From contig JAQXDW010000074.1 of the NCBI GenBank assembly GCA_029251165.1, forward strand, positions 62,001-126,000: a stretch of 64,000 nucleotides of DNA. The letters are read 5' to 3'. This stretch comes from Myxococcota bacterium. Its GTDB lineage: Bacteria > Myxococcota_A > UBA796. The notes beneath the pieces are model-generated. The model ran no database searches. It worked only from the letters and a program-made list of their open reading frames with translations, and had not been told where the DNA came from. Position numbers and translations under genes: made by a program. Every line of letters starts with the position of its first letter. Position 1 is the stretch's first letter. Shown here piece after piece: positions 34,983 through 43,270 of this stretch.

Positions 34983-36110
34983 TCACCTGTCGGTGGCGGG
35001 GGCGAGACCGTGTTCGTTTGTCTGCGGGCCCTCCCACGACATGAGCACCGTGAATGCAGCGCTGGCCAGTGAGGCAATTCCCAGCGCGCGCTCGGCCTCA
35101 GCCCGGGCCTCTTCTGCACAGCCGAGGCGGCTGAGCGAGTCCACGATGATGAGCCAGTCTTCGGGAGCATTCACCTGACGGAGTGCCTTCTTGGTTGCGG
35201 AGAGGGCGAGGGGGTGGTTCTGGCTGGCGAGCAGCCGGACATAGCGTGCCTCAAGCGTTCGACAGCTCGATCGATGACGCATCGCTGTTGCGGCTGCCAG
35301 TCCGACCGGAGCAGCAGAGGGATCGAAGATGGCGAGGTCCATCACGACCCGAGTGAGCTGCCGAATGATCGCTGGAGACTGTCGCTGCCCTCTCATCCAG
35401 GCAGACGTCAGCAGCGCTCCGCACGGGTAGCCCATGCGCCGTAGGGTGGCGGCCTCATCGAGCATCACCTCCAGCTCCACGAGGGGGTGGCGCTCTGGGA
35501 GCGAGGCGTAGGCATCTTCTGGGGTGAGCTGTGGTCTGCGGATGCCGGCGTGGCTGAGGCGAGAGAGTGCAGAGTAGTCCGACGCGTCGAGCACGCTTCC
35601 AGCCGTGCGGCGGTCGATGCGCTCGGGCGAGAGCCAGCCACCCCGTGCCGTCGGAGAGAGCGCGCGCTCGAAAGGGCTCCCGCCAGGATCTTGAAGGTGT
35701 CGGCACCACAGCCGTGCCTCGACGTGCTCTGCGCAGCGGGCGAGAGCCTGCTGGATGGCCTGGACTGCGCCGACATGATCGCATCGCTGGAGGCGCAGCC
35801 AGGCCAGATCGCAGGCTGCATCGGCCGCCATTCCTGGGCTGTGGGTGTTCATGCGCCGGCGGATCACGTCCTCAGAGTGCTGCGCCACGCTGCGGAGTGC
35901 CACAGCCTCCAGATCCGCTCCGGCCCGGGCCAGTGCCTCTGCGGCTTCGGTCTCCGAGCCCATTGCCAGCAGCGCACGTGCTGAGATTGCCGCGAGCCGG
36001 GGATGTGCTGAGGCGGGGGTGTGACGGGGAAGGGTGGCGATGGCAAGGCGTGCCTGTTGGTGCTGTCCAGAGTGCGCGGTGAGAAAAATTGTAGACCAGA
36101 GCTGCTTCAT
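34983..36110 (-). CDS. Helical repeat (TPR-like) protein of unknown function
   Basis: 375 residues; AGGAGG 5 bases before ATG. The whole protein is made of amphipathic Ala/Leu/Arg-rich helices in pairs (for example ALLAMGSETEAAEALARAGA and CDHVGAVQAIQQALARCAEH), typical of TPR or SEL1-like scaffolds. No signal peptide or membrane helix. The upstream region holds a 17-bp-spaced direct repeat. Partner unknown. Confidence 0.68.
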   Translation of the reverse strand: MKQLWSTIFLTAHSGQHQQARLAIATLPRHTPASAHPRLAAISARALLAMGSETEAAEALARAGADLEAVALRSVAQHSEDVIRRRMNTHSPGMAADAACDLAWLRLQRCDHVGAVQAIQQALARCAEHVEARLWCRHLQDPGGSPFERALSPTARGGWLSPERIDRRTAGSVLDASDYSALSRLSHAGIRRPQLTPEDAYASLPERHPLVELEVMLDEAATLRRMGYPCGALLTSAWMRGQRQSPAIIRQLTRVVMDLAIFDPSAAPVGLAAATAMRHRSSCRTLEARYVRLLASQNHPLALSATKKALRQVNAPEDWLIIVDSLSRLGCAEEARAEAERALGIASLASAAFTVLMSWEGPQTNEHGLAPATDR

Positions 36111-36158
36111 GGGACCTCCTGTCTTAGACCCAATAGCAAGCTCTGTACCAACGTAATA

Positions 36159-36183
36159 TCAGTGACTTATAGTGGTCAGTGAC
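36159..36183. repeat. Direct repeat TCAGTGAC with 17-bp period
   Basis: TCAGTGAC occurs at 36159-36166 and 36176-36183. The second copy lies within a GGTCAGTGACC palindrome. Both are upstream of the TPR-like gene and just past the end of the TetR gene, positioned as possible binding sites. Confidence 0.45.
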
Positions 36184-36202
36184 CCAGAGTGACCGACGTC
36201 CG

Positions 36203-36799
36203 TCACTCTTCGACAGGCACCATCAAGAGCATGCGCGTCAGCTCCAGTGTCATCGGCTCCCCCCAGAGGGTGTCCCGCAGCGGACCCGATGCTGCGCGCA
36301 CCAGCGCGTTGCTGCCCAGCTGGAGGAGGGCTGCGCGGAGCGGAATCCCGTCCGGAATGCGACCAGCACCTGCAGTCGAGACCCATGCCTCTACCCAGTC
36401 CAGCAGCGGCACGAGCTCACGGTTCAGGTGCTCGCGAACCGGCCCCTGCCCATCGAGGATGCCGCGCAGGAGCATCGGCGCGAACGCTGGCCGATTCGAG
36501 ATGAAGTCCAGCCAGCACTGCATCAGCCCGAGGAGTCGCTCGTCGAAGGTGCCGCGTCCATGAGCAGTCGCCGCGAACTGGATGCGGAGCTGGTCGAAGA
36601 GGCGATGAACCACCGCATCATAGAGAAGCTCCTTCGTCTTGAAGTGATAGAGCAGGGAGGGGCGCCGGATGCCGGCTGTCGCTGCGATGTCGGAGAGGCG
36701 TGCTCGGGTGAAGCCCTCCGCTCCGAAGGCGACCTCAGCAGCCAACAGGATGCGCTCTACAGTCGGAACGGCATCTGGATCTCTCCTGGGGCGGGCCAT
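36203..36799 (-). CDS. TetR-family transcriptional regulator
   Basis: 198 residues from the ATG at 36799, which has AGGAG 5 bases upstream; an in-frame start at 36829 would overlap the operator region. The N-terminal HTH (about 12-60) is typical: VERILLAAEVAFGAEGFTRA, then LSDIAATAGI, then LYHFKTKELLYDAV. The C-terminal helical ligand domain is divergent, as usual. It is divergently oriented to an alpha/beta-hydrolase lipoprotein, and a palindrome sits in the spacer of that gene's promoter, so it probably represses the hydrolase and itself. The ligand is unknown, perhaps an ester or its product. Confidence 0.9.
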   Translation of the reverse strand: MARPRRDPDAVPTVERILLAAEVAFGAEGFTRARLSDIAATAGIRRPSLLYHFKTKELLYDAVVHRLFDQLRIQFAATAHGRGTFDERLLGLMQCWLDFISNRPAFAPMLLRGILDGQGPVREHLNRELVPLLDWVEAWVSTAGAGRIPDGIPLRAALLQLGSNALVRAASGPLRDTLWGEPMTLELTRMLLMVPVEE

Positions 36800-36815
36800 G
36801 GGGTCTCCTCTGGAC

Positions 36816-36844
36816 TTGTTATCTACCAATGAGTAGAATAGTAT
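36816..36844 (+). promoter_or_regulatory. Sigma-70-type promoter with operator in spacer
   Basis: TTGTTA (36816-36821) and TAGTAT (36839-36844) are separated by 17 bases. The inverted repeat TCTAC-N6-GTAGA (36822-36837) fills that spacer. It faces the hydrolase gene at 36868. The arrangement fits repression by the divergent TetR protein. Confidence 0.6.
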
Positions 36845-36847
36845 AGT

Positions 36848-36857
36848 GTATCGATAC
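36848..36857. promoter_or_regulatory. 10-bp palindrome near the hydrolase transcription start
   Basis: GTATCGATAC is a perfect palindrome just after the proposed -10 box and before the GGAG ribosome site. It could be a second operator half or part of one. Confidence 0.4.
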
Positions 36858-36867
36858 TGGAGTGCGT

Positions 36868-37818
36868 ATGCGACCCGGAACCCTTCTTCTGCTCTTTGTC
36901 TTTGGCTGCGTCACCAACACCCTTGAGCAACGCGACACAGCGGCTCCGGAGACTACCGCGGGAGGCTCCGAGCCTGTGGATGACGGGAGCACAGATACCG
37001 GAGACACGGACGCATCAGACACCGGAGACACCGCAGACTCTGGAGCCGAGACCGCGCCGGAAGACTACAGCGTGTCGGGTCCGTACTCCGTCAGTGTGCA
37101 GAGCCAGACCATCTCTGCGTCCTGCGACATGGAGACCCAGATCTTCACTCCGGATGCCCCTGATGCTCTGCTGGTGGTGCTCGGGCATGGCTTTGTTCGC
37201 GGACCGGAGCAGCTCGTTGGCTGGGCGGAGCACCTGTCCTCCTGGGGCTTCACGGTTGCTGTTCCGCTGCTGTGTCACTCCAGCTTCTTGGACACCGATC
37301 ACGAGGCCAATGGTGAGGACATGCTCGCCATTCCCGATGCGCTTGGTGCCTCCTCGGTCATCTACGGCGGCCACTCTGCTGGCGGGCTGGCGGCGTTTGT
37401 CTCTGCAGCGCTGGACATCCGCGCGCTCGGGGTCATCGGGCTCGATGCCACCGACGCTGACGACATCGGCCTGGGCTATGCCAGCATCCTCTCTGTGCCC
37501 GCCCTCGGCATGCTGGGAGAGCCCTCGAGCTGCAACGCCCATGGCAACGGTGCGGGGCTCTACCAGACCGCTGGAGATGCCGTCTCGGTGCGCGTCACGG
37601 ATGCCGATCACTGTGACTATGAGTCCGACACCGACTGGGTCTGCACCTCGTTCTGCACCAATTCCTCTGCGACCTTCTCAGACGAAGAGATTCAAGCAAC
37701 CATCCGAGGACTGATGACCGCAGCGGCGTTTGAGATTCTTGCCGGCGGAACCGAGTGGTGGGAAGAGGGCCAGTTCTATGAAGAGCTGGTCTCTGGCGGT
37801 CAGATCGTGCCGCAGTAG
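36868..37818 (+). CDS. Lipoprotein alpha/beta-hydrolase (chlorophyllase/PET-hydrolase-like fold)
   Basis: 316 residues from the ATG at 36868 (GGAG 5 bases upstream; a GTG at 36862 is an alternative). Lipobox VFGC gives a lipid anchor, followed by an acidic D/T/G/S-rich linker (about 20-70). The catalytic domain has a strand then LVVLGHGFVRG (oxyanion region), the nucleophile elbow GGHSAGG, an Asp in GLDATDADD and a His in VTDADHCDYES. Paired cysteines suggest disulfides. Likely a cell-surface esterase or lipase. Under probable control of the divergent TetR regulator. Confidence 0.8.
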   Translation: MRPGTLLLLFVFGCVTNTLEQRDTAAPETTAGGSEPVDDGSTDTGDTDASDTGDTADSGAETAPEDYSVSGPYSVSVQSQTISASCDMETQIFTPDAPDALLVVLGHGFVRGPEQLVGWAEHLSSWGFTVAVPLLCHSSFLDTDHEANGEDMLAIPDALGASSVIYGGHSAGGLAAFVSAALDIRALGVIGLDATDADDIGLGYASILSVPALGMLGEPSSCNAHGNGAGLYQTAGDAVSVRVTDADHCDYESDTDWVCTSFCTNSSATFSDEEIQATIRGLMTAAAFEILAGGTEWWEEGQFYEELVSGGQIVPQ

Positions 37819-37863
37819 GCTGGTGCGGCTTCTCTGAGCGACGTCGCGCCCCCGCGGTTCGGC

Positions 37864-38556
37864 TTATTCCTCTGCGTCATCCGGCAGCGTGGGCTGCGGG
37901 TTCTCGAAGGTGCCATGCCGAAAGAAGCAGAGCACGAGCCGGAAGACGTCGTCCCAGGCCATGATGAGGGTGTGGTGGTAGGGGACAACCCGAAAGTCGC
38001 GCGCGCCCTCTAAGCGTGCCTCGTCGACGCGGACCTTGCCGTCGTTGTCGCCGGTCAGCAGGCTGCTGTAGCCGGCCTCCGAGCCGACCCCGCCGGTCAG
38101 AATTCCGAACTCCACACTCTTCGGGGGAGTGGGGAGGTTCTCGGTTGAATTGGGGAGCAGCGGTGCGAGGGGATCCCAGCCGGTGAGGTGCAGCGGCAGC
38201 CACTGTCGGACCTTGTTGGCGGCCTCGGCACCCTTGTTGGGCGGTGCGAGCATCACCACACGGTTGATCGGCGGATCATGGGCGAGGCTGGCTCGAAAGA
38301 CGAGGCCGCCCATGGAGTGGGTGACCACATCGACCTGCACGCCGTCGTTTCGCTCCGAGAGCTCGGCGATCAGCCGCGCGGCCCGCTCCCCGTGACGCTC
38401 GATTGGACCGAGCGCGAGCTGGAAGGTCGGGCAGATGACCTCGATGTAGCCTGCGGACTTTAGCCGATAGGCCATCGGCAGCATGGCTGCACCGGTCCGC
38501 AGGAAGCCATGCAGACAGATCGCGACGCGGGGTGTCAGGACGGGTTCAGCTTCCAT
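37864..38556 (-). CDS. Alpha/beta-hydrolase, lipase-like
   Basis: 230 residues. LHGFLRTGAAM supplies the oxyanion loop, THSMGG the nucleophile Ser, and DNDGKV and YHHTLIM the likely Asp and His. The layout matches small bacterial lipases/esterases of the PGAP1/DUF676-like group. No signal peptide. Its start overlaps the end of the upstream pentapeptide-repeat gene by 22 bases on the same strand, so the two are translationally linked. Confidence 0.8.
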   Translation of the reverse strand: MEAEPVLTPRVAICLHGFLRTGAAMLPMAYRLKSAGYIEVICPTFQLALGPIERHGERAARLIAELSERNDGVQVDVVTHSMGGLVFRASLAHDPPINRVVMLAPPNKGAEAANKVRQWLPLHLTGWDPLAPLLPNSTENLPTPPKSVEFGILTGGVGSEAGYSSLLTGDNDGKVRVDEARLEGARDFRVVPYHHTLIMAWDDVFRLVLCFFRHGTFENPQPTLPDDAEE

Positions 38557-40304
38557 CGCAGCTTGAAGGCATCCCTGGTGAGTGAGAAGAGGAGGAAGTC
38601 GCCATCGAGGGTGTTGATGGCGAGCATCAGTCCGGTCTCTGAGTTCACGAACTGAACGTCATCGACATCGTACTCTTCTCCCTGCACGACCGGAAAGGGC
38701 TTCCCATCGGGAAGCTTCACTGCCCAGGCGCTGGCCGGGATCTGCGGAGAGAGCTCCTCGATGGACCACGCTGCCCATGCCTGTCCCTTGAGCGAGCCGG
38801 TGGAGACATTGCCGATGTACTTCTTGGGCACCAGCTTGAGCTGATCGGCAGCTTCAGAGGGAGAGAGCAGCGAGATGTGCAGCCCCGGTGCACCCTTGAG
38901 CGACCAGACCAGGCTCAGCCCGTCGCCGTCTGCACAGGCTGACGAGACCCGACCCGGGTAGCCGCTGGGGGCGCGCATTGGCTTGCGGGTTCCTTTGGAG
39001 CCGACCTGCATGACCACCCCGCCCTTGCTCAGCACGATCGGATCCTGGCTTCCGACAAAGCCGCGCGCGGTCGACATCGCCTCGCCATGGTGGGGCACGA
39101 GGCCCTCGTCCGTGAGCTTCTGCACGATGACCGCCGGTCCCTCTCGTGAGATCCCATACAGGAGGAGATCTTCCCCCTCCATTCTCAGGATCGGTCGGAC
39201 CATCGGGGTGTAGCCGAGCTTGATGGTTCGCTGCTTGCTCAGCGCACCGTTGAGCCCGACATGGGCGATGAACAGCATCACGCCAGCAGGGCGCTCCAGC
39301 AGGGCCGCGGCGAGGAAGCCATCGGCGACCGGGGTGAGCAGCCGCGACAGCATGAGATCGACCGGGACACGGAAGCCTGCCGGTGGGGACTTGGGGCGAC
39401 CGGTGATCGAGCTGACGAGCACCCGCAGGCGACCGCCGCCCGGCTCGATGTTCTCCCAGAGGACCGCCACGTGCTTGTGGCCCACAGCGACGACTGGATC
39501 CTCGATGATCAGCTTCTTCGCAGGTGGGATCTCGGTGTCTGAGATGCCCGCGATTGGTCCGTCGAGCTGTGCATCGGTGAGGATGGACTCGGTGAAGTCT
39601 GCGTCGTCGATGTTTGCATCGGAGAGATCCGCCCGGGTGAAGTCGGTCTGCTCCAGGACGGTCTCGGTGAAGACTGCGCCGGTGAGGTTGGCGTTGCGGA
39701 GGCGAGCGGCGGAGAGGTCCGTGCGGAGGAGCGTGATGCTCTCCATGTTTGCGCCGCTGAGGTCTGCACCCATGAGGTTGGCATCGGTGAGATCGGCCCG
39801 AGCGAGGTTGGCGCCGGTCAGGTCTACACCCGCCAGCTGCGCTTTCTGGAACGACGAGCCTGACAGCCGTGCCTCACTCAGCATTGCTTCTGCGAAGTTG
39901 ACGCCGTCGAGTACAGCGTTCTTCATCTTGCAGCCGGAGAGGGTTGCTCCGGAGAGGTTGGCGTCGTTGAGCTCCGCGGCGTTGAGATCGGCCTGGGTGA
40001 GATCGATGTCGGTGAGGTCTGCCTCGCCGAGGTATGCCTCGCGCCACTTGGAGCGAATTCCGATGACGCGGCACAGCTTCGCTCCGGTCAGATCAGCACC
40101 ATCGAGGTTTGCCCGTGCGAGGTTTGCGCCGGTCAGATCAGCCCCGGAGAGGTCCGCTTTCTCTAAGATGGCTCCAGAGAGGTCTGCACCAGCGAGCTTG
40201 GCGTTGGGGAGGTCTGCGGCAAACAAGTCGAGCTTTCCACGCACTGGGCGCTTCTTGTTGAACTCTTCGACCTTGCCCTGCTCCAGCAGCTCGATCATCT
40301 TCAT
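38535..40304 (-). CDS. Pentapeptide-repeat protein with C-terminal beta-propeller-like domain
   Basis: 589 residues from the ATG at 40304 (GGGGA about 9 bases upstream). Residues about 25-255 consist of A(D/N)LxxA pentapeptide repeats forming a beta-helix (LAGADLSGAILEKADLSGAD and onward). Residues about 265-589 are beta-rich with repeated hydrophobic strands (VAVGHKHVAVLWEN, LLLYGISREGPAVIV, SLVWSLKGAPGLHISLL), suggesting a propeller. No catalytic motif. It resembles the pentapeptide tail of the kinase gene but has no kinase or membrane helix. It overlaps the lipase-like gene downstream and is divergent from the M16 peptidase genes (54 bases). Confidence 0.78.
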   Translation of the reverse strand: MKMIELLEQGKVEEFNKKRPVRGKLDLFAADLPNAKLAGADLSGAILEKADLSGADLTGANLARANLDGADLTGAKLCRVIGIRSKWREAYLGEADLTDIDLTQADLNAAELNDANLSGATLSGCKMKNAVLDGVNFAEAMLSEARLSGSSFQKAQLAGVDLTGANLARADLTDANLMGADLSGANMESITLLRTDLSAARLRNANLTGAVFTETVLEQTDFTRADLSDANIDDADFTESILTDAQLDGPIAGISDTEIPPAKKLIIEDPVVAVGHKHVAVLWENIEPGGGRLRVLVSSITGRPKSPPAGFRVPVDLMLSRLLTPVADGFLAAALLERPAGVMLFIAHVGLNGALSKQRTIKLGYTPMVRPILRMEGEDLLLYGISREGPAVIVQKLTDEGLVPHHGEAMSTARGFVGSQDPIVLSKGGVVMQVGSKGTRKPMRAPSGYPGRVSSACADGDGLSLVWSLKGAPGLHISLLSPSEAADQLKLVPKKYIGNVSTGSLKGQAWAAWSIEELSPQIPASAWAVKLPDGKPFPVVQGEEYDVDDVQFVNSETGLMLAINTLDGDFLLFSLTRDAFKLRWKLNPS

Positions 40305-40358
40305 GTGATGTTCCCCGGTTTCGTTCCGCACGGCTATCTCACCGCGTAGACTGCGGCC

Positions 40359-41648
40359 ATGTGGCTCTCTCTGCTGCTCCTACCGACGCTTCATCTTCCT
40401 GTGCTGCAGCACACTCTGGACAACGGGATGGAGGTGATCCTGCTGGTCGATCGACGCGCTCCGCTGGTCGCAACCGAGCTGACCTATCGGGTCGGGGCTG
40501 CAGAAGATGGCATCGCGGTCCCAGGCTTCTCGGGTACCTCTGGGATGGCACACTTCATCGAGCATCTGATGTTTGAGGGGGAGTACGACAGCTTGCTGGC
40601 GGAGGCTGGCGGAGAGAGCAACGCCTGGACCAGCCACGACTGGACCACCTACACCGCTGCGGCACCCGCAGATGCCCTGGAGCGGCTGCTGTACTTGGAG
40701 AGCCGTCGGATGGCGGCGCCTCTGGCTGGAGTGAGCGATGACGACCTGGAGAACCAGATCGCGGTGGTGCTCGCGGAGCGCAGCCTCGATCGCGGCGGCG
40801 GGCGTGGCGGTCGCGCGCTGACCGAGAGCCTCTACGAGCACGATCACCCGCTCCATGCTCCGGTTCTTGGTGATCCCGATGCCATCGGCGCGATCGATCG
40901 GGCGTCGGTCTCGGCATTTCTGTCTGCCTGGTATCAGCCCTCCGGTGCGGTTCTGGTCATCGGTGGTGACATTGATCCCGCAGCGACGCTGGAGCGGGTC
41001 GAGCACTGGTTTGGTCCGCTGCCCAGCGCACCCCTGCCCGAGCGGGCGGCGGCCTCGACGGCGCTCCCGCAGACCACGCCGCGCCGCGTGCTGTACGAGA
41101 ACACACTCCCGACCCTGACGCTGGCATGGCCAACGATCCCGCGTGGTCATCCGGATGAGCCGGCGCTTGATCTTCTCGCTGAGGTCATCTCCGAGCACCT
41201 CGATGCGCGAGTGCGTGCGGGGCGTCTGGACGGGGGACGTGCCTGGACCCAGAACAGCCGCCTCGGCGGGCGGCTGGTGATCTCCGCCAGTCACCTCCGA
41301 CGCTCCAGTCAGGCCCTGCATCGCGAGCTGAGGCGCGCCCTGTCTGCGGTGGCTGAAGGGCGCGTCGGCACCGCGCTGCTCAGCACCCACCAGGAGCGCT
41401 GGCGGATGTGGTACGTCCGCTCCGCGCAGTCCTTAGAGGCTCGGGTGCGAATGGCTGCTGGGTGTGTGCGGGGGGGCGAAGTGGCTGACTGCGTAGAGGC
41501 ATCGATCGCTGCCCGTGAGGCGGTCACCCCGGAGCAGCTGCGTGTGGTCCACCAGCGCTACCTCGTGCCGGACCGGGCGGTCCTCCTGGAGGTCCACCCA
41601 GAGTCGCGCCGATCGCTTCCTGGCGCGGTGGAGGTCGATCCGCTGTGA
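40359..41648 (+). CDS. M16-family zinc peptidase, active subunit
   Basis: 429 residues with an N-terminal hydrophobic segment (LSLLLLPTLHLPVL) that may be a signal peptide. The inverted zinc motif HFIEH (65-69) is intact and is followed by the usual glycine-rich and NAWTSHDWTTY segments. The two-domain M16 layout (about 20-220 and 225-429) matches the processing-peptidase type. It is followed by a second M16 subunit lacking the zinc site through a GTGA stop/start overlap, so the two likely form a heterodimer acting on peptides or proteins in the periplasm. Confidence 0.85.
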   Translation: MWLSLLLLPTLHLPVLQHTLDNGMEVILLVDRRAPLVATELTYRVGAAEDGIAVPGFSGTSGMAHFIEHLMFEGEYDSLLAEAGGESNAWTSHDWTTYTAAAPADALERLLYLESRRMAAPLAGVSDDDLENQIAVVLAERSLDRGGGRGGRALTESLYEHDHPLHAPVLGDPDAIGAIDRASVSAFLSAWYQPSGAVLVIGGDIDPAATLERVEHWFGPLPSAPLPERAAASTALPQTTPRRVLYENTLPTLTLAWPTIPRGHPDEPALDLLAEVISEHLDARVRAGRLDGGRAWTQNSRLGGRLVISASHLRRSSQALHRELRRALSAVAEGRVGTALLSTHQERWRMWYVRSAQSLEARVRMAAGCVRGGEVADCVEASIAAREAVTPEQLRVVHQRYLVPDRAVLLEVHPESRRSLPGAVEVDPL

Positions 41649-42952
41649 TCTTCTTTCTGACCGCCGCTTTTGCTCAGGAGCCGCCGCCGGTCGGGGAGGG
41701 GATTGTGCTCCGTCCGCCCATCCCCGAGGTCCACACGCTCTCTGACGGGACCCCGGTGTGGCTCATCGAGGAGCACAGCGTGCCGCTGGTTCGGGTCGAG
41801 GTCAGCCTGCGCCAGGGCTACCTGGCGAGCTCCGATCCGGTCGCAGCGCTGCTGGTCGGAGGGCTGCTCGGAGCTGACGAGCAGTCCATCGGGGTCGGGG
41901 GCGCGCGGGTGTGGGCCGACATCGAGGTGCTCAGCGGCGAGGAGGATGCTGCCCTCGCGGCGCTGCGGGCGGCCCTGCTTACACCACAGCTTCGCGCCCA
42001 TCAGGTCCGCCGTCGTGCACGACAGCTCTCCCGAGATCGTACCGGCTACGTGGGGGTTCCCGGACGGATCCACAACACGGCGCTGTCTGAGGTGCTGTTC
42101 CCGGATGGCCACCCGCTCTCTCTCCGACCGGTGGCCCGAGACTATCGGCGGGTCTCTCCAGACCGCGCGCGTGCGGCCTGGTCAGAGCTGCTCGATGCGG
42201 GGCGTCCGGCGATCTTGGTGGTCGGTGACACCACCGCAGACACCATCCTCCCCATGCTGGAGTCGCACCTCCTGTGGCTCGGTGGCCCGGGTGTCCCCGC
42301 GACTCTCCCCCCGCTGGACTGGTCTGAGAGGTCGGTGGTCCTCGTGGATGCCCCGGGCAGCGACCGCAGCTGGGTCTCGCTCGTCTTCCCTGCTCCCGGA
42401 CTCGACGAGCCCCACTTGCTCGCGACCGAGGTCGCGACCCGGGTGCTCGGCGGTGACTTCACCAGCCGGCTGAGCACGGTGCTGCGGGAGGAGCGCGGCT
42501 TCGTCTACGACATCACGGCGGACCTCACTGTCTGGCCGGGAATGGGCCGGATCGAGATCACCTGCTCGGTGGACAACGACGACCTGATCGCTTCCTTGGA
42601 GGCGCTCGAGGCGGTCGTCGATGGAATGCGGAACACGCCTCCTGATGCCGCCGAGATCGACGCGGCCCGCCGGGCGATGGTGCTCCAGCGCGCGCGTGAG
42701 ATGGGCAGCCTCGCCGGGCTCGCCGCTGGCTATGGCACCGATCAGGTCTACGGGCTGCCGCCTGAGCAACATCGACAGCGCTACCTCGACATCGACGCGC
42801 TGTCGGACGTGTCGATCGCTGAGGCCGTAGACCGCTTCTCGACCCCTGCGCTGTGGCTCATCACTGGGGACGGACTGGTGATCGAGCCGATGCTGGAGGC
42901 ATCGGCGTGGGCACCGGATCGCGTCCGCTCGGGGTGGAGTGTGCTCCCGTGA
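41645..42952 (+). CDS. M16-family peptidase, inactive subunit
   Basis: 435 residues from a GTG overlapping the stop of the previous gene (GTGA). A signal peptide ends AFAQ. It follows the M16 fold (TLSDGTPVWLIEEHSVPLVRV, later LVFPAPGLDEPHLLATEVA and LREERGFVYDI), but no HxxEH motif is present. It is therefore a non-catalytic partner, like the alpha subunit of mitochondrial-type processing peptidases. Confidence 0.85.
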   Translation: MIFFLTAAFAQEPPPVGEGIVLRPPIPEVHTLSDGTPVWLIEEHSVPLVRVEVSLRQGYLASSDPVAALLVGGLLGADEQSIGVGGARVWADIEVLSGEEDAALAALRAALLTPQLRAHQVRRRARQLSRDRTGYVGVPGRIHNTALSEVLFPDGHPLSLRPVARDYRRVSPDRARAAWSELLDAGRPAILVVGDTTADTILPMLESHLLWLGGPGVPATLPPLDWSERSVVLVDAPGSDRSWVSLVFPAPGLDEPHLLATEVATRVLGGDFTSRLSTVLREERGFVYDITADLTVWPGMGRIEITCSVDNDDLIASLEALEAVVDGMRNTPPDAAEIDAARRAMVLQRAREMGSLAGLAAGYGTDQVYGLPPEQHRQRYLDIDALSDVSIAEAVDRFSTPALWLITGDGLVIEPMLEASAWAPDRVRSGWSVLP

Positions 42953-43270
42953 GGTGGCTCCGCGCGCTGCGCGAGTGCCCCGTCGCCCTGCGCAGGCTGT
43001 CCAGGGCTCAGGGCAGCGGCGTGGTGTCGAAGGCGATGCTGTGAGGCCTGGTGCGTTGGTGCCCTTGTCGAGCCGCAGCAGCGACAGCTCAGGCATCGGT
43101 CGCTTGTGTGCAGGGTCGGTAATCGGTGCGGGCCTGTGCGCTCTGATTCAGCTCCTGCGGCCCCTAAACCACTCGCAACCTCGTATGTTGAACAACGGCT
43201 CTGCTTTTTTCCGGCCCGATGGAACAACTGTAAATCTGGCGGATGGAGTCTGGAGCGAACGGGAGTAGAT
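42953..43270. other. 318-bp gap between M16 pair and MFS gene
   Basis: No convincing gene lies here. A 31-codon frame (42949-43044) with a GTGA overlap and some weak longer frames are present but lack any recognisable feature. The second half is AT-richer than its surroundings, with a T-run at 43205-43210, and may hold the promoter of the MFS gene; I cannot define boxes with confidence. Confidence 0.4.

Noticed and set aside
36110..36146. TTGGTA and TCTAAG as a promoter for the TPR-like gene
   Set aside because: The -10 would fall almost on the ribosome site, leaving no leader; spacing makes it doubtful.
42949..43044. A 31-codon frame with a GTGA overlap after the second M16 gene
   Set aside because: Arg-rich, no recognisable feature and ends before the gap's AT-richer part; short coupled frames of this size arise by chance.
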